A stretch of 64,000 nt of DNA. It comes from Macrolepiota albuminosa. Lineage: Eukaryota; Basidiomycota; Agaricomycetes; Agaricales; Agaricaceae. The stretch spans positions 121,173-185,172 of the forward strand of contig JAMWFC010000118.1 of assembly GCA_027475525.1 (NCBI GenBank), written 5' to 3'. Below, one piece after another: positions 47,997-58,329 of the stretch; the stretch's first letter is position 1, and each line of letters opens with the position of its first letter. A program made the translations under genes and the position numbers. The notes below the pieces were generated by a model, which did not search any database, was not told the origin of the DNA, and was given only the letters and a program-made list of their open reading frames with translations.

Positions 47997-48227
47997 ATGG
48001 CCCAGGAAGTGACTAAGTTTTGTGCCTCATGCGCAGCGTGTCAGAGGGCAAAGTTGCCCCCTGGATCCTTTCCCGGGAAGCTACACCAGCTACCCGTGCT
48101 GGTGAAACCGTGAGATTCGATTGGAATGGACTTTGTAGGTCCCTTTCCCAAGTCCAGAGGGTTCGATTACCTCTGGGTGGTCATATGCCGCATGACAAGC
48201 ATGGTGCACCTCATACCGGTGCGAACT
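47997..48227 (+). pseudogene. El2 integrase, continuation up to the gap
   Basis: MAQEVTKFCASCAACQRAK completes the HHCC zinc motif begun before 35314, and the core starts with DSIGMDFVGPFPKSRGFDYLWVVICRM, which contains the first catalytic Asp. The sequence is then lost in the run of N. The second Asp and the Glu are not present in the window. Confidence 0.85.
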
Positions 48228-48327
48228 NNNNNNNNNNNNNNNNNNNNNNNNNNNNNNNNNNNNNNNNNNNNNNNNNNNNNNNNNNNNNNNNNNNNNNNNN
48301 NNNNNNNNNNNNNNNNNNNNNNNNNNN
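48228..48327. other. Assembly gap (100 N)
   Basis: Exactly 100 unknown bases, a conventional placeholder. The sequence to the right does not continue integrase, so the true gap is probably larger than 100 bp. Confidence 0.97.
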
Positions 48328-48707
48328 CGCCACTTCAAACCATGCAGGGCAACTTCATGCCCCAGAACGCACCTGTGGGCGGCTATCAGCCCCAACAACC
48401 AGTACCAGACGCTTATGCGCCACATCACACCGAGGGCCAATCCCAACAACAGGCCTACGGGGGGCTAGTCAGCCCCCAAGCAGCGCCAGAATGGGGGCAG
48501 TTTGCCCCTGCTATGGCAAGAGGGGCTATGGGCGCACATCCTTTGCCTCAGTTTACCGCCCCGGCACACTACCCTGGGATGGGTGGTGTGCCCGTAATGA
48601 TGCCGTACCTCCCAGCGTGGATGGGGGCTTGGGGTGCAATGCCCCAGTACAGCGACTCGCATGAGTCGCAAGCCAAAGGAGGCTGGTCGATTTTCCTGTT
48701 GACCACA

Positions 48708-48861
48708 GCACCAATTGACAATCTAGAGGGACGCAAAGCATCCCTTGTGCAGGCCACCGTGGCCATCGAGAGCACAGAAACTCTGCACCAATTGACAATC
48801 TAGAGGGACGCAAAGCATCCCTTGTGCAGGCCACCGTGGCCATCGAGAGCACAGAAACTCT
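48708..48861. repeat. 77-bp exact tandem duplication #10
   Basis: Copies 48708-48784 and 48785-48861. Removal brings the two parts of the El2 extra ORF into phase. Confidence 0.94.
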
Positions 48862-50798
48862 CAGTTCAGGATGGAGCATCAGTTCATTGGCTGATGCGCC
48901 GACGGAGAGCTTGGCCAAGCTCTCCTTGCTACAGCGGCTGGAAATGCCGCACCAATCCAAGCCCAGCTTGGAAGAAGAGTCGCGTCCTCGACGCGACAAA
49001 GGAAAAGCACGGGCTGTCGAGCCCACTCACAACCAGGACTTAGTCCTGGCTACCCTTCTCCAACGTCTGGGAGATAACGGGTACGATGTACCCGCAGAGT
49101 CATCATTCCTCCACGATGTGGAGGCAGTCGTCCTCATCTGCCGGGTGATGGACAACATGGATCATATGCACGCCCAGCGCAAAACTGATCTCCTTGCCCT
49201 ATTGGCCGCTCGTAAGCGGCAGACTACACCCCCGAGTCGGGACACCGACTCCAGCAAAAGGGCACGTCAGCAAGGAGTGGAGGACGCGCCCTCCCGCTCG
49301 ATTAAGTTGAGCGTTGCTGCCCCCGGCCGGGAGGCCGGTCTAGGACGGGACATCCTTCTCTATGAAGATGTCCCTGCTCCAGCCGCCCCCCGGCTTATTC
49401 AGCGCCTCGCCAGCGGTGCGTCTGAGGTCGCGTCTTCGTGACCAGTATCCGTGGTGTCCACCACATACTCTGGGGAGCAGAGTTCCAGGGGCGTGAGCAC
49501 ACGCCCCACTGAGGCCAAGGCCTCACAACCCCAAAAGGATTGTCGGGGTAAGCAACCGGAAGGGCACGCATACGTCAACGTGCACTTCCCCGAGGATGCC
49601 CCAAAAGAGGCCCCAGGGGCTAACATCCCCTTTTTACCCGCCATACTGATAGAGGGCCCACCAGCCTGACTCCCGCAGTGTGTGTGGGCTATGGACCCAC
49701 GGTCTGAGAAGTTGGAGCCGGAGAGGCTGCCATCCCCGCCCTCCGACAACGATTGGTATGAGGAGCCTGAAGAGGCTCGTATGGAATTCCCTGTGCCGCA
49801 TGAGACGGCGGCACAACATATGGCGCACGAACAGCGCAACAGCAATTGACGGGCCAAGATGGAACGTCGGGCGCAGGATAGCGCCAAGCGAGGAGCTGCC
49901 CTCCTCGAGGACCAAACCGGGCGCATCCCTGATGCACTTGGTGTTGTGATCTATCGTGATCACACTATTGAGCGCCAGAACTCATTCTTTGACGCGGGGT
50001 TAGCTCCCCAATTCTATTGGTCGCCAGTTACCAATACCATCTTTGTCGGGCAAGAAGCCCACGCAGCTAGATCCTTCGAGACCGATAAAGAGGGCGACGC
50101 CGCGGCGACGTCCCACAACAGTAAGGTGTACCAAGTGGCACCTCGCGGGTTTCCCCGCAGTCCTCGAGAAGTCCGCAGACTTCATGCACTGGTTAACAAC
50201 CAGTTTACGCCGCTTTGTCAGCGTCAGTTGGGCTACCTCTTGCTCAACGAATTCAAGCGGGTGGCGCTCAACTGCCACCCTACGGCCCGAGACAGAGCTA
50301 TGTCTCATTTACTCGATGAGGTCAAGTATAGGACCATTGCAGTACCCTTTGCGAGTCCAGAGAAGTGGGAGAACGTCCCGCAAATGATTGTGCCATCGCG
50401 GCTCTATCGTCGCAAAGAGGCAGGGAAAATTGCCTTCATTGGCCTTACCCCCCCTGATCCAAAGCAACTCTTTGCCTTGGACTACCTGGACTCATATGCC
50501 CTCCTCTATGGACGTCCTGGGACATCCAACGTATGGACCGGTCTGGCCATGGACCGTGCCATGCGCATTCATTGGCACAGCCTCTTTGGGTTTGCGCTTG
50601 TACGTGCCCTCAGCGCCAGCCGCACCTCCAAGGCCACGGTACACAAGTACCTGGCCTACGTATTCGCCCGGCCAGGCCTCTACAAAGAGGCTGTGGCTAA
50701 GTACGAGGCGGCCACGGGGCAGGTCTTTGTGCCCCTCCACGCCGACAACCCTAACTTCGAGGCTCGGGCTGTGGACATCCCGGAAGCGTCAGCTTCCG

Positions 50799-50952
50799 TG
50801 TTCACCACTTCGGACGTGTTACGCGTCCTTCTTCATAATCAAATCCCGGTCAGCTGGGCTGACCATGCATATACTTGTTCACCACTTCGGACGTGTTACG
50901 CGTCCTTCTTCATAATCAAATCCCGGTCAGCTGGGCTGACCATGCATATACT
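50799..50952. repeat. 77-bp exact tandem duplication #11
   Basis: Copies 50799-50875 and 50876-50952. Removal brings the parts of the El2 extra ORF into phase. Confidence 0.94.
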
Positions 50953-51519
50953 TATGGGGTCACCTACTTGGCCCATTTATTCTTCAGCGACAGCCAGCTC
51001 TACAACGAGGCGGCCGCTATCAATGACGAGAGGCTACAACGCCTCGACCATTACAGTACCCCCCAGTCCATCGCTCAGTGGGATGGGTGGCACGAGGCCA
51101 CCATTGGCGACTGCCAACGCCTGATGCTCCAGCAGCAGGACAGTCGTCGTGCATACAACGACGCGCTCGCCAAGGGAATGTACCTCCTCATCGGGCAAGA
51201 CATTCATGCCCGTGAAATCTGGACGCGCCAGTACCCGTCCGACACCAGGGATCTGCCTGATCCCCAACCACCTGTCCCGGGGTCAACCATCGACTCCAAT
51301 CTCACACTGTCCCCCCTCCAGGACTATGACGATTCCCTGCCAGTAGCAGGGCCTTCGGGCACTTCCTACATGCCCACACCCGAGGATGAACTCCTCGACT
51401 ACGACATGGACGATGTGACTGCCGATCCATTCCGAGAGCCTGAGGACTCTCCAATTGCCCCCGTCCCTGACTTACTGACGGCATGACCATCATATTATCT
51501 CAAAACCGTAGCTCAGTCT

Positions 51520-51531
51520 GATTGGGGGGTG
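51520..51531 (+). promoter_or_regulatory. El2 polypurine tract
   Basis: GATTGGGGGGTG directly precedes the 3' LTR. Confidence 0.7.
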
Positions 51532-51764
51532 TGTAGCGTAGTCCGCTATGTGGCATTGGCCACATAGCTTTACTTACTGTAGAGTAGTCTATATTATATT
51601 ATATTTATTATAATATAATATTAGTTTACATTATTATAAATAGTTTTACCAGCTGCTTACAAAGCAGCTTAATTTTGTTGTATACTACATTGTCAATAGA
51701 CCGGTCTGGTCTGATTCAGTGTGGTGTGCACACTAAGCTCTATAAACTTCATAACTTCGTTACA
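51532..51764 (+). repeat. El2 3' LTR
   Basis: 233 bp, nearly identical to 25901-26133 and followed by the duplicated CCTGT. Confidence 0.95.
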
Positions 51765-52202
51765 CCTGTTGATACCATCTTTTCAGCCCGTAAGCAATCA
51801 AAATAAATAAACTAAGGCAGAAAGGGGAAACACTTAGTAGATCATCACAGTGCAAAAACCCCTTTGCCGACGTGGTTCAATAGCCATTACTACACCAGCC
51901 TAAGTAGAAAATGGGTACTGTCTGAAAATAAATAAGCGGATCCATGCAAGAAGTAGAGCGTATAAAGAAATAGAAAACCAGTGATCACTTATGTCCTTTT
52001 AGTGTTGATGTGAGTAAGCGCTAAGCATCAAATGTCAATTCCATTTTTGGATGGTCCCAGAATAAGTTAAATGCTTCTGATTGGCTAGCACTCCCGTTAG
52101 GGTCCTGGCTCCTTGAAAAAAGTCCTCCCATGCTCTTGCTAGTCGAAACGCTTCCCGTGTCCTATAAATTACTTATGCATCAACTCGATTCCATCAGTCT
52201 TC
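51765..52202 (+). promoter_or_regulatory. El1 spacer with probable promoter
   Basis: El1 sequence resuming after El2. No coding frame. CCTATAAATTAC at about 52161 is a TATA-like box about 40 bp before the ATG at 52203. Confidence 0.45.
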
Positions 52203-52595
52203 ATGATGGCCACCCCATCTGGTTGCATGTGGACTCGAAGCTGTGATCGCGCCTATATCACCATGGACCCTCCCACCTTTCTGGACTGGGCCACTTCGTT
52301 CTTTCATCACTACCCTCCCAAGGGCATTTCTAAGTTGGCCAACGAAGTGGTTGAGTTGGGTCGTTGCTGCCAGCTTCTGCAGGCTGCTTGTGAAATATGG
52401 GGAGACGCATCCCCATTAACACGTTTTGGTATAGAGGCCACTTGGAGTCAAGCTTTCCATGTGCATGTATTGCTATTCTTGGTGCACTACAGTGCCCTTC
52501 TGATAGTCGCCCAAATCCAGGAAATCGCCACCAAAGACACGGCAGATTGTCTTCAACTTTTGATGAAGGAAAGCTATTACCTGGTTAGTTACTGA
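52203..52595 (+). CDS. Unrecognised ORF in El1, antisense to pol
   Basis: 130 codons from ATG 52203 (MMATPSGCMWTRSC), with the helical segments PPTFLDWATSFFHHYPPKG and FHVHVLLFLVHYSALLIVAQ; the latter is hydrophobic enough to be a membrane helix. The frame stops at 52593, shortly after a possible GTTAGT donor (about 52585), so it may be a first exon. No counterpart was found between pol and the antisense gene of El3. I do not recognise it. Confidence 0.45.
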   Translation: MMATPSGCMWTRSCDRAYITMDPPTFLDWATSFFHHYPPKGISKLANEVVELGRCCQLLQAACEIWGDASPLTRFGIEATWSQAFHVHVLLFLVHYSALLIVAQIQEIATKDTADCLQLLMKESYYLVSY

Positions 52596-52988
52596 GCCAT
52601 CACCTCTCCTTCTTCCATGTCCAACGGCTTTTTGCTCCCAGTCCCCTTGCAAGTATATCAGCGCTCGTCTTTTTCATGATCCCCTTGAGGGGCCGGCGGT
52701 TGTGAGCAAGCGTATTTCTTGGTTCAGCCCTTCTTGACTTGTCGTGTGTCTGTTTTTTCCCCCCCCATGTTGTTTGAGTGAGGCGATCCCATCTTCTTTG
52801 CAGTGCCACCAGCCTAACATATTCCCAGCTTTTGCTTCTCCTGCCATAGATTTATAAAATATATTGTTGTTGTCACGTCCTTGTGACAGTGCCGCATAAG
52901 TTCTGTTTCCTAAGTCCCTTCAACCCTGCATAATGTCGCTAGGTATATATCTGAGATTTCCGGGCCTAGCGTTGTCAGGCTCTGCAGA

Positions 52989-53662
52989 ATGTCTACTCCC
53001 TTTTTCCTTATCAAAGATACTACCCCCGTCTATCATCCTGAGGTTTTAGATTGCCTCGAGATGTTCTTTGCCTGCCTGCCCCCAGGTGGTATTTGACACC
53101 ACAACGGCAACATCCTTATCCTGATTCGGCGCTACTGGTTACTTCTGGCTATAATTCAGGAGTGGCTTGTGGAGACCAAGCAGCACCCCAATGCGGTAAG
53201 TTTCTACAAGCAGCTTGGTTAAGTATCTTCTTACACGTCTCTCCAGCCTCCTGTTTCTGGTAGCCAACGGTGCTTGGAGTTCCTACTCCTTGAAACGGAT
53301 AACATTGTTAGTTCCCCTCCCCCTTTTCTGTTCATACTCTTTGGTTCGCTAACCCCCTGTTTCCTCAGACGTTGAAGTGGTTGGCCTTGCCAGACCTGAT
53401 TACCGAGGACGTTTGTGCTGCCATGCTTGAGCGTGTCATTATCCCCTTTACACCTCTAGCTCCTTGCTTCAGAGCTGGAGTGCCTCCTGCCTCCATGAAT
53501 GATTCTCCACCCGGCTTTTCTACCTTTCCCCCAGAGACCTTTTCCTCCACTCCGTCGCCTATCCTCTCCCCTGCACCACCTCCTTCTCCTGTGCAACTTT
53601 GCCACAGGCAGCATCCTAGGCGCTCTGAGGGATTTGTCAGGGGTCCTCACCGTAGAGCCTAA
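52989..53662 (+). pseudogene. Second unrecognised spliced ORF in El1, antisense to pol
   Basis: Begins MSTPFFLIKDTTPVYHPEV at 52989. One in-frame TGA (about 53094) precedes NILILIRRYWLLLAIIQEWL. GT-AG introns are plausible at about 53193-53245 and about 53307-53369, joining PPVSGSQRCLEFLLLETDNI to TLKWLALPDLITEDVCAAML. A Pro/Ser-rich tail ends at TAG 53660. Exon joins keep the frame open, which favours a former gene. The protein is unknown. Confidence 0.45.
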
Positions 53663-56456
53663 TGTAGCCAATTTGTCGATTATCATCAGTTTCATAGTCT
53701 TGAATAGTATGATTATTTATGCGTTGTTGTTCTTTTTATAAGTGAGGTGCAAGGCGCTAAGGTTCAGCGCCTTACCCCATCGTAACCCATTACTGATCGT
53801 CTTCTTCTTCTGGTGTGACTTTGTCATTGTCCACGAGTTTGGTCTCCTCTAGCTCTCGAAGTTTAGCAGTGTCAATATCCAGCGCCGACAAAGGCAAGGG
53901 AATGTGTTTACGTGCTAAGTAGGGAATGAGTCGGAACGCCGCTACCAGTCAATGCAAAACTGAGCCATCCAATTTACAAAGCATGTAGGCTCCTCCCCTG
54001 TTCCGGGAAACTACTATGAGTGGTCCCAGGTATTGCAGTCACATCTTTTTATTGTATGTTACCTCAATTTTCGAGTTCCTCATAAGGACCAGGGTTCCTG
54101 TTGTAAAGTTATAGTCCCTTACAGTGGCACTATGCTCATTTTTGAATTGTAGCGCCGCTTGGTGACGAGCCTGGAATACGGTTTTGTGTAAGCGTTCAAG
54201 GTCTTCTATTCGGTGCTGCAAATCTATCGCTTGCCTAGCGATCATATCCATAGAAGCCAATAGTGAATTTGGTGGGGGTTGCAAATAAGTCACTTTCACT
54301 ATGTCAGCTGGGAGCAGGGGATGGGTGCCAGTCGCAGCATAGTAAGGAGAACAGCCCATCCTTTTTTGTATGGTAACCCGCTCAGACCAAAAGACCAAGT
54401 AAGTTGCTTCACTCCAGTGGCTTTCGTCACCATCTACCGCCTTGAATAGCGCCTGTTGGACATCAAAATGCGGCCTTTCTATGATACTGTTAGTGCGTTT
54501 GTTGTATCCAGAGACCCAAATGTGCTGTATATTGTATTTTTTCGTGAGATAGATAAGTGCCTTGACTATAGGCGCTCCATTGTCTGTCACAATCTTGTGA
54601 AGGGCTCCCCATCTGCAAATAACATCCTCGAAGAGCCATTTAGCTATAGTGTCTGTATTTTCTCGCTGGAGCATACGAAACTCCAGCCAATGTACCAAAG
54701 AACACCTTCCTTGGATGATGTACTTATAGCATCCTGACTTGGACATATGCATAGTGTCGATATATATCTTTCCGAACAACGGTGCTGGAGTTGCTACTGT
54801 TGGAGGAATAAGAACTTGGCGCGTCTGCTGGATTTGGCAAAGATGACAGGTGCAAATGTACCACGCAATGTCAGCGCTAACTTGAGGCCACCAGAAACAC
54901 TCCAATAGGTTCGCCCTCATCATGTAGAGTCCCCAATGTCCTAAATCATCGTGCATAGCACGTAAAATTCTGATTCAACCGCCAGGTTTGATTACTAATT
55001 TGTGGGCACCACTTTTATTTCGTCACCAAAGCCAATCTTCAATTATGACAAAAGTTGTTGCGTATCGAATGAATGTGGCATATTCCGTATCTGTAAGGTC
55101 TGATGGTCGTTGCAAATCCTGTAGCCACTTCCTAACCTGGTCGACTCGCTGATCTTCTGACTTAGCTTTGGCGCTTCGAGGTACTGCTGAATACGGTAGG
55201 TTTTGACTGTCTTCCCGCAAGGGTCTGGGTTCCTCAACTATCTTTAGATTGTTAGATGGCTTAGCGACATTATAGATACTGGCCATGTAAAAAGTTAATG
55301 GTGCCTAATACGGTTTCGGTTGATACAGAACAATAGGATGTAGCCAAGTAGAGACTGGCTGATCTTCGCAAAGCACTGGAATAGGCAGTTGGATGATATG
55401 TACAAAACCATGCAGTCGGTCGATCCAGTTGTCAAATACGTCATTGTTGCTATTGTCTAGCGCTTCATCCTCCGGCTGTCTAGGCTGTCTTGATAATCTA
55501 TCTGGCCCATGAAATGCACTTTTTACATGTACTAACTCAAAGTGGAACATTAATATTGCCACTACCCAGCGATTCATACTAGCAGAAGGTTGAATATCAG
55601 GATTCTGGAGCATTTCTTTGATAGTGTGCGTCAACCTCGACAATCAGGTTTTGAACCCCAATAAGGTACATGCGCAGTGCCTGGAATGACCAAAATAAGC
55701 CGTATAACTCCAGCTTAGACTGACTATAGCGTGATTCTCTGTTGTTAAGGGTAATCGACCCAAAGCGGTTGTAGTGCCTACTCTTGCAATTCAAGCTGTT
55801 GTACTGACACAGAAAGAAGCCAACAGCAATGTATGAAGTGTCAACGGCAAGGATGACCAGATCAGTGGTAGCATAGTCAATGGGCACCAAGGGCTTCGCT
55901 TCCTGTAGCGCTTTGACTAAATCCTTTTGGGCGTTAATTTGATCAGGTCCAAATTCAAAGGGGAACCCAGATCGAGTTAAGCAATTAAGAGCATGCATGC
56001 AATGTGAAAAATGGTGAATGAACATGCAAAGGACGCCTACAGTGCCCAGAAATGCGCAGACTTTCGAGAGGTTATGACAGATTCCCCATTTCTCCAGAAG
56101 CACTAATCAGCTCACCTCTGGAATCCTGCCTTCTGGTGTGCAGACGTGCCCTAAAATTTTAAATTGCGGCACGCAAAGAACCAGCTTATGTCCTGAAAAT
56201 GTTCCGCTACAATACTTCATATGCTGGAGCACTCAATTAACCAGTTGGAAAAAATCCCATAGCACCATGCAGATATTGGGATTTTCTAGGTGCACTTCAG
56301 GCTCACCATTCACAAGACGCCAATCCTTTGGGCCTTTAACTCCTACGTCATCTATAAAACTGAGCACATGGTGGGGTATTTCAGGTTAGAGAATAAACGT
56401 AATGTCATCGTAGAATATAGGTACCGAGTTCGTCCATCCAATAGGAAGTGTCACTA

Positions 56457-57188
56457 TGGTGCTGGGTGCTTAGTCACCACTACTTTTGTACAACCAAAGT
56501 CATACCTCTGAGAATTTATCTGATTTTTTATTCCTCTTGCCAAAATGCATTGTTTTATAAAAGGAATAAAACCTCAAGACAGATTTTCAAAATTCTTCAA
56601 ATTGATGGAGATAGATTTTTTGTTCAACTTCAATTTGGCCACCTACCATATATGGTAAAAAAGGGTCCTACCATATATAGTAATCTATACATCGAGAGCT
56701 GCTGCGACTCTTTCTGGAATCCTTCTATGTGATGTATACTGTGCTGAACTGAATTTTTAAACTTGAATTTGTGCTTCCTTTGCTCCCAGACCTCCTCTAT
56801 ATGCTTCCATCCACCTTTTCATCCGATGTTCCCATTTTTGAATAGTTGAAATAAATACCGATTCCAATGCCTTGGGCATATTTTCTTGTAACGTTGCAAA
56901 TGTATAATCACAGTGAACACGGAGATATCTTTTGACAGCACCCCAGAAGAACTCAATAAAATTGAGTTCACAATGGCTTTCTTTGGCTTGTCCTTCACGA
57001 GCATGAGCCGCTGCAGTCTTGAGAGCCTTCCGACGTATCATGTAGGTGGAAAAATGTGTCAAGTTCGATTTCCAATGTCTACCGACAAATCGTGTATTGC
57101 TATGTAGCCCGACCTTGCCAAGAAAATTTTTTTGAACCCCCAATTTGGCCGCTGTACAAAAGTAGCACTGACTAAGTGCCCAGCACCA
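56457..57188 (-). mobile_element. TA-flanked DNA transposon remnant in El1 RT (non-autonomous)
   Basis: 732 bp with inverted ends TGGTGCTGGGxxCTTAGTCA and TA on both sides (56455-56456 and 57189-57190). Excision with one TA restores the RT frame (RALQ-LVTLPIGW). On the minus strand it encodes only the C-terminal part of an IS630/Tc1-like transposase: [51 protein letters not shown]. The parts with the first catalytic Asp residues are missing. Confidence 0.85.
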
Positions 57189-57934
57189 TAGTTGTAGCGC
57201 TCTGAACGGTGTTTGAAATGTTGTTAAGTCACGAGAAGAAGGATGGATCAAACGCTCATCATAGCCAACGTACAAATCCAGGATAGTACCACATATTCGC
57301 CCTGTGAAAGATTCAGCGATGTGATTGGGAAAGGGTGGTACCCCTGAATGATGAATTGTGACTTTGTTTAGTGGTTGTAGGCTGTGGACTATACATAGCT
57401 TCCCATTTTTCTTTAGTACACAAAACCATCTTGATCGGTAGGCCGAATTGGAAGGCTCGTAAACTCCTGCCGCTATTTTGGAACAAATAATTTGACAAAC
57501 TTCAGCCTCAATGCCTGGCGGTATAGGTCAGTTATGCTCGGTCCAGGGTACATGAGGTATTGTTGGTATAACTACTGGTGGAAAGAAGTCAGTTCTGAGT
57601 TTACTGCGTTCTGAATCCTCCCAAGCGAACGCCTCATTCTGTTTTTGCATGATGTCGACCAATATGTCCATTTCTGCCATTGATAAAAAACTGGTATTGT
57701 GGGCGCTAAGAAATAGTGCCCGTTGTTCCTCCATAAATCGTCCTGTTGGTTCAAAGGGTGGCAGATTCAGATTAAGTTCAGGAAGGGTAGCTAACGGATT
57801 GCCAATAATTTTTCGCTCAATGCGAAATTCCTCAGGTACGCTACTCGCTACCGGTTTTGTTTTAAGCGCTACTGGCTTGTACTTCTTTTTAACCTGAACC
57901 CCTTTGCGCTTCAGGGTACTGTTGTTAGCAAACG

Positions 57935-58088
57935 TATTATAAATAGAACTTGGGTTTCTAGTGAAACCAGATATCAAAGGTTCTTTAGAATCAAGTGTAG
58001 AAACAAAATAATATTATAAATAGAACTTGGGTTTCTAGTGAAACCAGATATCAAAGGTTCTTTAGAATCAAGTGTAGAAACAAAATAA
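57935..58088. repeat. 77-bp exact tandem duplication #12
   Basis: Copies 57935-58011 and 58012-58088 in El1 pol. Removal joins NPSSIYN to TFANNSTLKRKG. Confidence 0.93.
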
Positions 58089-58329
58089 GTGTCTGTTGAA
58101 AGATTTTCAGTAATATCAGACGTGGTGAGGTATAAGTATGATAAAGCTTTGCTAGTAAGCGAAGTAGAAGAGTTCAAAACTTCAGGGGCTAAAGGGGTAT
58201 GTGATATAAGGGTTACTTGCCTAGTCCAATGATTATAGTCCAAGATAAGCGCTTCATCTCCATGATCCTCATCACTCATCTCCTCGATGGCGCCGGAAAA
58301 CACTCGCAAGGATTGTCGCTAACGTAAGG

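Larger units (their letters stand above)
48328..51486 (+). pseudogene. El2 long extra sense ORF downstream of pol
   Basis: Open to the left into the gap. A Pro/Gln/Met-rich start (QQPVPDAYAPHHTEG; AHPLPQFTAPAHYPGMGG) is followed by a charged region (LLALLAARKRQTTPP), then a more globular part from about 49890 (IPDALGVVIYRDHTIERQ; QFYWSPVTNTIFVGQEAH; LALDYLDSYALLYGR-like block near 50480; YGVTYLAHLFFSDSQLYNEAA) and an acidic tail ending TGA 51484. Three in-frame TGA codons (49439, 49667, 49847) lie in one continuous phase; duplications #10 and #11 account for the two frame changes. It sits where env would be in a retrovirus, but I see no signal peptide or membrane segment. I do not recognise the family. 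Confidence 0.72.
25901..51764 (+). mobile_element. Ty3/gypsy element El2 (plus orientation), inserted in El1
   Basis: Two 233-bp LTRs (25901-26133 and 51532-51764) of a family unrelated to El1/El3. A perfect 5-bp target duplication CCTGT flanks them (25896-25900 and 51765-51769). Between them: gag with zinc knuckle, aspartic protease, RT, RNase H, integrase, and a long extra sense ORF before the polypurine tract. Inside El2 are a Tc1/mariner element, solo LTR B, El3, and an assembly gap. I saw no convincing tRNA primer site after the left LTR. Confidence 0.92.
53790..58309 (-). pseudogene. El1 pol: RT, RNase H, integrase (decayed)
   Basis: Read right to left: pre-RT linker (RVFSGAIEEMSDEDHGDEAL at 58309; RKGVQVKKKYKPVALK), TGA at 57528, RT ([10 protein letters not shown], cut by a TA-flanked transposon and resuming VTLPIGWTN; box VLSFIDDVGVKG), RNase H (VILAVDTSYIAVGFFLCQ), integrase (CTCHLCQIQQTR; IDTMHM; IVTDNGAP; IIERPHFD) and C-terminus SALDIDTAKLRELEET, ending at 53790. 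Many nonsense codons and shifts are present, more than in El3, so this copy is older. Duplication #12 adds a false shift at 57935-58088. Confidence 0.85.

Noticed and set aside
28048..51486. Recoded UGA (selenocysteine or tryptophan) in El2
   Set aside because: The copy is nested and decayed, one site clearly had Arg in relatives, and CpG deamination explains all sites. No recoding element was sought by structure prediction.
51765..52060. Additional solo LTR beginning TGATACC after El2
   Set aside because: The start resembles the lineage termini, but I found no matching end or target duplication.
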